DNA of 64,000 bases. It comes from Thiohalomonas denitrificans (GTDB taxonomy: Bacteria > Pseudomonadota > Gammaproteobacteria > Thiohalomonadales > Thiohalomonadaceae). The notes under the pieces are model-generated. The model worked only from the letters and a program-made list of their open reading frames with translations. It was not told the origin of the DNA and did no database searches. The stretch lies in NCBI RefSeq assembly GCF_900102855.1, contig NZ_FMWD01000002.1, positions 392,045-456,044 of the forward strand. The letters are read 5' to 3'. Positions 57,558-64,000 of this stretch are shown piece by piece. The translations under genes were made by a program, and so were the position numbers. Every line of letters starts with the position of its first letter. Position 1 is the stretch's first letter.

Positions 57558-58994
57558 ATGGACACGGATGTAGCCGATATGACAGCCGCGGAGATGGCGG
57601 CGATGTTCCGGCACCGCCTGTTGTCGCCAGTGGAAGCCGCCGAGGCCGCGCTCGATCGCATCCGCCGCTACAACCCGGCCGTAAATGCCTTTTGTCTGGT
57701 CGATGAGGAGACGACGCTGAAGGCAGCTCGCGCAGCGGAGGAGCGCCACCTGCGCGGGGAATCGCTAGGCGAACTGGACGGTGTGCCGGTGGCCATCAAG
57801 GATGTTTTCCTCACCCGTGAGTGGCCAACCCTGAAGGGCTCCCGCACTATCACTCCCCACCAGCCTTGGAGAACCGATGCCCCCGCCGTGGCCGCGTTGC
57901 GCCGGCACGGCGCCGTTCCGGTCGGGAAGACCACGACCCCGGAATTCGGCTGGAAAGGTGTCACCGACAATCCGGTGGATGGCATCACACGCAATCCCTG
58001 GGACATCTCGCGTACCGCAGGCGGCTCCAGCGGGGGCAGCGCCGCTGCCATACCACTGGGTATGGGCGTGCTGGCACTCGGCACGGACGCCGGTGGCTCA
58101 ATCCGGATCCCGGCCGGATTTTCGGGCCTGTTCGGTCACAAACCGACCCACGGCCGGATACCCATGTGGCCCGGCAGCCCCTTCGGCGTGCTCGCCCACC
58201 CCGGCCCGATGACCAAAACAGTAGAGGATGCCGCCCTGCTGATGAACGTACTGACCGAACCGGACAGGCGCGACCCCAGCCTGCCACCCGACCACACCGA
58301 TTATGTGCAGGCACTTGGCGGTCGGATTGCCGGGCTGCACATCGCTTTCAGCGCCGACTTCGGTTTCGTCGATGTAGATCCTGAAATTGCGGACGCCGTT
58401 GCGGAAGCGGCCAGGGTCTTCGAATCACTGGGGGCAACCGTCGAGGCCGTCGACCCGGGGTTTCCCAATCCGGAGGAGTCCTTCGAACGCCTGTTTTTTG
58501 GCGGAGCCGCCAATGCCCTGCGCGACATCGATACCGACCAGCGCCGCCTGATGGATGCCGGGCTGGTGGAATCGGCAGAAGCAGCCGCCAAAATGCCTCT
58601 CCTCGAATACCTTGCGGCACAAAACGTCCGTAACGAATTGCTGGAACAGATGTCCCGCTTCCATGAGCGTTTCGATCTGCTGCTGACGCCCACGCTGCCG
58701 ATTGCCGCTTTCGAGGCCGGACGGGAAGTGCCGCCCGGCTGGCCTAAACGGCGCTGGCCTTCATGGACCCCGTTTACCTTTCCCTTCAACATGACCGGCC
58801 AGCCTGCCTCCTCGGTGCCGTGCGGCTTTACGAGTGAAGGATTGCCCATCGGACTGCAACTCGTGGGAGCGCGTCACCAAGATGCGCTGGTCTTGCGGGC
58901 GGCTCACGCCTTTGAACAGGCCCAACCGATAAGCCGCCGCCCCCCTCTTCTGGATACCCCCGGAACCGATGACAGGGAGACGATCTATGCTTGA
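57558..58994 (+). CDS. Amidase (amidase signature family)
   Basis: A 478-residue amide hydrolase. The Ser-cisSer-Lys triad can be placed: lysine in VAIKDVF (about residue 81), cis-serine in GGSSGGSAAA (about 153-162) and nucleophile in GTDAGGSIRIP (about 173-183). The ATG follows AGGAGG. Its stop overlaps the start of the aldehyde dehydrogenase gene by 8 bases, so the two are coupled. Substrate unknown; a C4 or C5 amide leading toward a semialdehyde is one possibility. Confidence 0.92.
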   Translation: MDTDVADMTAAEMAAMFRHRLLSPVEAAEAALDRIRRYNPAVNAFCLVDEETTLKAARAAEERHLRGESLGELDGVPVAIKDVFLTREWPTLKGSRTITPHQPWRTDAPAVAALRRHGAVPVGKTTTPEFGWKGVTDNPVDGITRNPWDISRTAGGSSGGSAAAIPLGMGVLALGTDAGGSIRIPAGFSGLFGHKPTHGRIPMWPGSPFGVLAHPGPMTKTVEDAALLMNVLTEPDRRDPSLPPDHTDYVQALGGRIAGLHIAFSADFGFVDVDPEIADAVAEAARVFESLGATVEAVDPGFPNPEESFERLFFGGAANALRDIDTDQRRLMDAGLVESAEAAAKMPLLEYLAAQNVRNELLEQMSRFHERFDLLLTPTLPIAAFEAGREVPPGWPKRRWPSWTPFTFPFNMTGQPASSVPCGFTSEGLPIGLQLVGARHQDALVLRAAHAFEQAQPISRRPPLLDTPGTDDRETIYA

Positions 58995-60432
58995 ATCACC
59001 ACTCCTCTCCCATACCGCCGGCTACATCAACGGCAGTTGGCAGCGCGGCGTTGGAGAACCGTTTCAGGTGACCAACCCCGCCAATGGCGAGGTGCTCGCG
59101 GAGATCCCCGCGATGGGTGCCGAGGAGACCCGCCAGGCCATCGAGGCAGGGCGCCACGCCCTTGAGAGTTCTGCAGGCCTGGAAACCCGGCGGGCCTGGC
59201 TACAGATGATCGCAGAGGCTCTCACCGACAACCGTGAGGAAATCGGCCGCATCCTGACTCACGAGCACGGCAAGCCCTGGAAGGAGGGCATCGGCGAAGT
59301 CGACTACGCAGCCGGTTTCTTTCGTTATGCGGGGGAAAACATCGGGCTGCTGAAACCCTACACACTGCAGGAGCAGCCGCGCGGCCTGAGCTGGACCGTC
59401 TATCACCGTCCGGCCGGTGTGGTAGGGCTGATGACCCCCTGGAACTTTCCGATCGGTATGATCGCCAAGAAACTCTCCGCCGCACTGGCGGCAGATTGCA
59501 GCTGCGTGGTCAAACCGTCGCGCAAAACCCCGTTGACCATGATCGCACTGTTTGACCTGCTCGATCGCACACTGGACCTGCCTCCCGGAAAGGTGAACCT
59601 GGTGATGGGCGGAGCCTGCCCCATTACCGATACCCTGATGGAGCATCCGCATGTCCGGGTAATCAGCTTTACCGGCTCGACAGCGGTGGGCCGGCAGCTG
59701 ATTCGAAAGAGCGCAGACGGCATCAAGCGGCTGACCCTGGAGCTGGGCGGCAACGCCCCCTTCATCGTCTTCGCCGACGCCGATCTCGACCATGCCGCGG
59801 AGCAGCTGGTCAGTAACAAGTTCCGCGGCGGAGGACAGACCTGCGTCTGCTCGAACCGCATCTTTGTGGAACGACCGGTCGCTCCGGAATTCGCAGAGAA
59901 ACTGGCCGAGAAGGCCTCCGCCCTCCGCGTCGGTAACGGCATGGACAGGGTCACCGATATCGGACCGTTGATTGATCGCAGTGGCTACGAAAAGGTACGC
60001 AGTCACCTCACCGATGCGCTCGACAAGGGTGCGCAGATGGTCTCCGGCGGCGATCCCGGCGAGTGGTCCACCGCCCGGGGCTTTTTCCGGCCAACGGTGA
60101 TTCGCGGCGTCGCCCCCGGCATGCTCGTCACCCGGGAAGAGACCTTCGGCCCGCTGGTGCCCATCGCCGAGTTCGACAGCGAGGAAGAGGTCATCGCCCG
60201 CGCCAACGATACCGAATTCGGTCTTGCCGCCTACCTCTTCACCGCCGATCCCGAACGTGCCGGGCATGTGGTGTCCCGCCTGGAGTTCGCCCACGTAGGT
60301 TGGAATACGGGATCCGGCCCGACTCCCGAGGCCCCCTTCGGCGGCATGAAGCAGTCGGGGTTCGGGCGTGAAGGCGGGAGGGAAGGCCTGGTCGAATTCG
60401 TCGAGACACAGACGGTGGCACAGCAGCCGTAG
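58987..60432 (+). CDS. gabD: Succinate-semialdehyde dehydrogenase-like aldehyde dehydrogenase
   Basis: A 481-residue NAD(P)-dependent aldehyde dehydrogenase. The catalytic cysteine is in GGGQTCVCSNRI (about residue 286) and the general-base glutamate in LELGGNAPFIVF (about 252). PWNFPIGMIAKKL and TGSTAVGRQL cofactor segments are present. The sequence best fits the GabD subgroup, which oxidises succinate or glutarate semialdehyde. Overlaps the amidase gene by 8 bases. Confidence 0.9.
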   Translation: MLESPLLSHTAGYINGSWQRGVGEPFQVTNPANGEVLAEIPAMGAEETRQAIEAGRHALESSAGLETRRAWLQMIAEALTDNREEIGRILTHEHGKPWKEGIGEVDYAAGFFRYAGENIGLLKPYTLQEQPRGLSWTVYHRPAGVVGLMTPWNFPIGMIAKKLSAALAADCSCVVKPSRKTPLTMIALFDLLDRTLDLPPGKVNLVMGGACPITDTLMEHPHVRVISFTGSTAVGRQLIRKSADGIKRLTLELGGNAPFIVFADADLDHAAEQLVSNKFRGGGQTCVCSNRIFVERPVAPEFAEKLAEKASALRVGNGMDRVTDIGPLIDRSGYEKVRSHLTDALDKGAQMVSGGDPGEWSTARGFFRPTVIRGVAPGMLVTREETFGPLVPIAEFDSEEEVIARANDTEFGLAAYLFTADPERAGHVVSRLEFAHVGWNTGSGPTPEAPFGGMKQSGFGREGGREGLVEFVETQTVAQQP

Positions 60433-60449
60433 GCAACAGCCGCGGGTAT

Positions 60450-62084
60450 TCAGGAGATGGCAGAGGCATCCGGAACCATCACCTTCGGCCAGGTAAAACG
60501 GAACGTGGCACCCTGGCCCGGTGCGGATTCAACTTCGATACGCCCACCGGCATCCTCCACCAGTTTCTTGACCACGGCGAGACCGATTCCCGTTCCCTCG
60601 GTCTTTTCGGAGCCGGGGCCACGCTGGAGCATCAGAAAGATCCGCTCCTGGAACTCGGGGGGAATACCGGGGCCATTATCCGCCACCGAGAAGTCGTAGA
60701 ACTCGTCCGCATCCTCCACCGCGACCCGGATTTCGCCATTTGGGTGGTCCTGATACTGGATGGCGTTGCCGATGAGGTTGGCGAAAACCTGGCACAATTT
60801 GGTCCGGTCGGTAACCAGCCGCGGCATGTTTTCGGCCACCGTGAGGTGCATGCCGGCGACGTCATGACCCTTGAAGATATTCTTCACCAACTGTGCGGTG
60901 TCGACCTCTTCGACCCGGGTGGTCCTGCCGCCGGCTCGGGAATAGGTGAGCAGTCCCTGGATATAGGCATCCATGAGGCGCACGCGATCACGCAGTAACC
61001 GCACATGGTTGCGACTCTCGCCCGACAGCTGGGGTCCGAGGTCCTCTTCAATCCACGAAGCCAGATTGGAAACCGCACGCAGAGGTGCGCGCAGGTCATG
61101 GGAGGCCAGATAGGCAAACTGTTGCAGTTCCGCATTGGTGCGGCGCAGGGCAGCGTCGCTCTCGCGTAGCGCCACTTCCGCCTTTTTCAGTCTGGTAAAC
61201 CGATCGGCATTCTGCAGGGCCAGGCCCACCGATGCCCCCACCTTGTCGACGAATTCCTTTTCCGCTTCGGTGAAGTGCTTGCCGGGCGTGTGGTAGTACA
61301 GGCCGAAGTCACCGACCACTCGCTCGGCCATCTGCAGGGCAACGTCGAGCACCGCCCGCACTCCGTGATTCATCACCAGATCCCGGTTGACATCGGGATC
61401 GGCCCGGGCGTCGTTGATCAGGATCGCCTGACCCTCACGTATCGCCCGGATCGAATCCCGCAGCTCCTGATCGCTGAAATGCCGGTCGCGGATCGAATCC
61501 AGTGGCCCATAGGTGTAACGCGCCACCCAGTCGTCCTGCTCGTTCACATAGATCACGGCCGATTCGGCCCCGACGGCCTCGGCCGCCTCCACAATCACCC
61601 GCGACATGATGGTGCGTATATCCTGGGTTGAGTGGATAAGACCGTTGATGCGATTCAGCGCAGCGCTGAGCTCCCTGTCCCGCTCCACCCGTTCCCGGAC
61701 CGCTTCCATCTCCAGCCACGAAGAGACATCCTCACCGGTCAGCAGCACGCCCTGCAGCTTGCCCTGCTCAGCATGATGCGGCCGCACACGCACGTGGAAA
61801 CATCGCATGCGCCCGGGGTCCTCGGGAGAGACCACGTTCAGCTGTGCAGACTGCTCTTTCGAGCGCAAGCCCTGCTCGATCAGGTCGCGGAGATCCGGAT
61901 GCCCGGTCAGTACGGCATCGACGGATTGACCGACCACCTCTGCAGCGGGTCGGCCTATGAGCTTTGCAGCAGTGGCGTTGCAGCGCTGAACCATCCCGTC
62001 CCGATCGACATACGAAACCGGGTAGGGCAGTTCCTCGAGTATCCACCCGATGTCGGGCTTGCTGCTTTTCTCGCCACCCATCAC
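60450..62084 (-). CDS. PAS-GAF histidine kinase
   Basis: A 544-residue soluble kinase. PAS (about residues 12-125, LPYPVSYVDRDGMVQRCNAT), GAF (about 150-300, AAEAVGAESAVIYVNEQDDW) and HisKA (FAYLASHDLRAPLRAVSNL, phospho-histidine about residue 328) are followed by HATPase (GNAIQYQD, DNGPGIPPEFQ, GTGIGLAVVKKL). The kinase half is paralogous to the one at 53188-54471. No regulator gene adjoins. Convergent with gabD, with 17 bases between stops. Confidence 0.93.
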   Translation of the reverse strand: MMGGEKSSKPDIGWILEELPYPVSYVDRDGMVQRCNATAAKLIGRPAAEVVGQSVDAVLTGHPDLRDLIEQGLRSKEQSAQLNVVSPEDPGRMRCFHVRVRPHHAEQGKLQGVLLTGEDVSSWLEMEAVRERVERDRELSAALNRINGLIHSTQDIRTIMSRVIVEAAEAVGAESAVIYVNEQDDWVARYTYGPLDSIRDRHFSDQELRDSIRAIREGQAILINDARADPDVNRDLVMNHGVRAVLDVALQMAERVVGDFGLYYHTPGKHFTEAEKEFVDKVGASVGLALQNADRFTRLKKAEVALRESDAALRRTNAELQQFAYLASHDLRAPLRAVSNLASWIEEDLGPQLSGESRNHVRLLRDRVRLMDAYIQGLLTYSRAGGRTTRVEEVDTAQLVKNIFKGHDVAGMHLTVAENMPRLVTDRTKLCQVFANLIGNAIQYQDHPNGEIRVAVEDADEFYDFSVADNGPGIPPEFQERIFLMLQRGPGSEKTEGTGIGLAVVKKLVEDAGGRIEVESAPGQGATFRFTWPKVMVPDASAIS

Positions 62085-62118
62085 CCGTACCCTTTGCTGT
62101 TCCGCTCCCGAAAGGCCT

Positions 62119-62385
62119 AGTGTACTGTTGCATGCTTGGCGATACTTTCAGAGCCCCCCAAAAACGTCAGGACAAGGCGCAGCGCGCAGGCAATGGTTAT
62201 TCCCTTGTCAAGCGCTGCAACGCCGTCATGGCGTTTTTGGGGGGCTCCCTTCGGGCGAGCCGCTGGCCGGCCATCTGCGGCGTTGCGTTTCTTGGAAAGG
62301 GCGCGCCATTCCCTGCGAAACGCGCCTTGCATCTGGCCGGCCAGCGACTCGCTGAACGCACCGACAAGCATGCAACAGTACACTA
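62119..62385. mobile_element. TA-bounded MITE-like element
   Basis: A 267-base element with perfect 21-base inverted ends (62119-62139 and 62365-62385), reading TAGTGTACTGTTGC... from the outside. Inside are perfect 16-base arms (62152-62167 with 62232-62247, GAGCCCCCC...) and 19-base arms with one mismatch (62255-62273 with 62334-62352, containing TGGCCGGCCA). The ends carry TA on each side, as after insertion of IS630/mariner-type elements. It encodes no transposase. The right end contains the stop codon of the neighbouring aminotransferase. Confidence 0.8.
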
Positions 62386-63660
62386 TCGGGCTGCCGACAG
62401 TGCCTGCTCGAAGGTATCGATCGCCTGATCGATCTGCGAATGCTGCACAATCAGCGGCGGCAGCCAGCGTATAACCTGGCCGCCATAGGCACCGCAGCGG
62501 ATCAGTAGCAGGTTGCGCCGCTCCGCTTCCTTGACGATTCGGGCCGCCCGCTCACCGTCGGGTTTGCCGTCACCATCGACAATCCCGGTGCCCAGCATCA
62601 GGCCGCGTCCACGGACAACGCCGATCTCGGGGTATTGGTTCCGAAGCTGTTCGAGCCGCGCCAGCAAATGAGTGCCCTGCTCGGCGGCGTTTTCCACCAG
62701 GCCCTCTTCCTCCATGACATCCATGGTGGCGAGTGCTGCCGCACAGGCAACGGCATTGCCGCCGTAAGTCCCACCCTGGGACCCGGGCCACCCTTGCTCC
62801 ATGAGCGATGGGGAGGTGCCGAAGGCGGAGAGTGGAAAACCGCTGGCCAGACCCTTGGCGGTGACGACCACATCCGGCTCGACACCAAAGTGCTGATGGC
62901 CCCAGAACTTGCCGGTCCGGCCGAATCCTGCCTGGACTTCGTCCATCACCAGAAGGATTCCATGCTGGTCACAGCGCTCGCGCAGGCCCTGCATGAAACG
63001 GGCGCTGGCGGGAATATAACCGGCTTCGCCCTGGATTGGCTCAATAAACATGGCGGCGGTCTCCCGGGGGGTGCTCACCGTGGCCAGCACGTGGTCGAGT
63101 TCACGAAGACAGAAATCGGCAGCGGCGTCCTCTTCCCAGCCGTAGCGATCGGTATCCGGGAACGGCGCATAGACAACGCCGCCCATCATCGGCTGCAGGC
63201 CGGCGCGCAGGCCGACGCTCGAGCTCGTCATGCTGAGAGAGCCCATGGTGCGACCGTGAAAGCCGCCCTGGAAGGCGATGAAATTCGGCCGGCCGGTAGC
63301 GTGGCGGGAGAGTCGCATGGCAGCTTCAATCGCCTCGGTCCCGGCGCTGGCAAAGAAAAAGGCACTGATGGGATCCGGCATCTTTTCCCCAAGACGCCCC
63401 GCCAGTTCCACCAGGGGCTGGTGACGGACAATGGCGTACTGCCCATGGATAAGATTGGCGACCTGCCTTTGTGCCGCCTCGACCACCTTGGGGTGACAAT
63501 GGCCGGTACTGGTAACGCCAATGCCCGAGGTGAAATCGAGATAACGCTCGCCGCTATCATCGTAAAGCCAGACACCTTCACCGCGTACGGCCGTAATGTC
63601 CGATGACTGTTTCAGCAACGGCGACAGGTGTCCGGCGCCGGATTCGGGGTGCTTCTCCAT
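62383..63660 (-). CDS. Class III aminotransferase (4-aminobutyrate-type)
   Basis: A 425-residue omega-aminotransferase. The PLP lysine is in VVTAKGLASGFPLS (about residue 266), with MDEVQAGFGRTGKFWG and GTEAIEAAMRLSRHATGR in place. It resembles GabT and would turn 4-aminobutyrate or a similar omega-amine into a semialdehyde, fitting the gabD-like gene 2 kb away. Its TAG stop is the terminal base triplet of the MITE-like element, and the last residues read FEQALSAAR. Confidence 0.9.
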   Translation of the reverse strand: MEKHPESGAGHLSPLLKQSSDITAVRGEGVWLYDDSGERYLDFTSGIGVTSTGHCHPKVVEAAQRQVANLIHGQYAIVRHQPLVELAGRLGEKMPDPISAFFFASAGTEAIEAAMRLSRHATGRPNFIAFQGGFHGRTMGSLSMTSSSVGLRAGLQPMMGGVVYAPFPDTDRYGWEEDAAADFCLRELDHVLATVSTPRETAAMFIEPIQGEAGYIPASARFMQGLRERCDQHGILLVMDEVQAGFGRTGKFWGHQHFGVEPDVVVTAKGLASGFPLSAFGTSPSLMEQGWPGSQGGTYGGNAVACAAALATMDVMEEEGLVENAAEQGTHLLARLEQLRNQYPEIGVVRGRGLMLGTGIVDGDGKPDGERAARIVKEAERRNLLLIRCGAYGGQVIRWLPPLIVQHSQIDQAIDTFEQALSAAR

Positions 63661-63894
63661 GGTGCGGCTCCTTTTTGTTTGCTGGCAAATGCCACTGCAT
63701 GCGGCTATGCCTCCCTCCGGTAACTATTTATAGAGTCTAGGAGACTGTCCGAGAATAGACTGACCTACTCCGGCCAAGCCCGATCGGACAGGCTCCTGGT
63801 GGTCCGCGCGGGAAAGAGTGTGGCACTCAGATCCCGCTAATGGGCCCATGCAAGGCGCGCTGAGCAGACTACCGGGAGCTTTCCTTCGTGGCAG
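63661..63894. other. Intergenic region with the aminotransferase leader
   Basis: About 234 bases between the aminotransferase start and the stop of the next minus-strand gene. It should contain the aminotransferase promoter. No box or repeat was assigned with confidence. Confidence 0.4.
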
Positions 63895-64000
63895 TCAGCC
63901 GCCGATCCGTCCCAGGATGCTCTCGGCGATCGCACTGCCGGGTCGGCTCTCCCTCTGGTGCTCGCGCAAGTCGGCCTCGACGGCCCGGCGGAGCCGACCT
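63895..64000 (-). CDS. 3' end of a gene cut by the window
   Basis: On the minus strand an open frame enters at the window edge and ends with TGA at 63895-63897. It gives 34 residues ending RPGSAIAESILGRIGG, mostly helical and charged. Codon use looks like a real gene, but the fragment is too short to name. Confidence 0.45.
   Translation of the reverse strand, partial: GRLRRAVEADLREHQRESRPGSAIAESILGRIGG

Overview
The window looks like chromosome of a GC-rich gammaproteobacterium, probably near the Chromatiales/Ectothiorhodospiraceae. This is inferred from gene content and order: M16 peptidase pair-rsmD-coaD-ferredoxin next to ftsY-ftsE-ftsX-rpoH, and a bioB-F-H-C-D operon divergent from comF. 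No rRNA, tRNA, CRISPR array, prophage or transposase gene was seen. The coding content is mostly chromosomal housekeeping. The unusual material lies between genes, which carry many palindromic and tandem repeats.

Layout. 1-6.6 kb: a four-gene gliding-type (Gld-like) ABC exporter operon of unknown cargo, mutM, and a HIT/GalT-fold nucleotidyltransferase or phosphorylase. 7-10 kb: two DUF4398 lipoproteins (one with an OmpA domain) and a gamma-glutamyltransferase. 10-18.6 kb: ferredoxin, coaD, rsmD, two periplasmic M16 peptidases (one catalytic, one lacking the zinc motif), then ftsY, ftsE, ftsX and rpoH. 18.8-24.3 kb: the biotin operon on the minus strand and comF on the plus strand. 24.8-32.8 kb: a flavin disulfide reductase, DUF302 and DUF3179 proteins, glucose-6-phosphate dehydrogenase, a membrane protein and a GH15 hydrolase. 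32.9-37.5 kb: hemB, sodC, an orphan ParA ATPase, ubiD and a cysteine-cluster protein. 37.5-46 kb: a hemerythrin, a Lon-like protease, a secreted zincin, a glycerophosphodiesterase, a large hybrid histidine kinase and a secreted Ig/Fn3 protein. 46.4-50.5 kb: small envelope proteins (lytic transglycosylase, Sel1/SH3, lipoprotein, SH3 coiled-coil, PRC-barrel). 50.5-64 kb: DEAD-box helicase, MUG-type glycosylase, two paralogous histidine kinases bracketing an amidase/aldehyde dehydrogenase/aminotransferase/2-hydroxyacid dehydrogenase group, a class III aminotransferase, and the 3' end of one more gene.

Most notable observations. (1) A nearly perfect CIRCE (HrcA operator) overlies the predicted promoter of rpoH, which would put sigma-32 synthesis under the HrcA repressor. 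(2) Two different heptanucleotide microsatellites, ten copies of GAGTGGC and eight of CAACTAG, lie between ftsY and ftsE. (3) A 267-bp, TA-bounded, MITE-like element with 21-bp perfect inverted ends supplies the stop codon of the class III aminotransferase. (4) Several families of dispersed inverted repeats occupy most larger intergenic gaps, some nested in one another. (5) A bioB promoter with a consensus -35 box overlaps a possible BirA operator. I did not find a coding cluster that I can confidently call a new biological system; the repeat families and the CIRCE-rpoH arrangement are the strongest leads.
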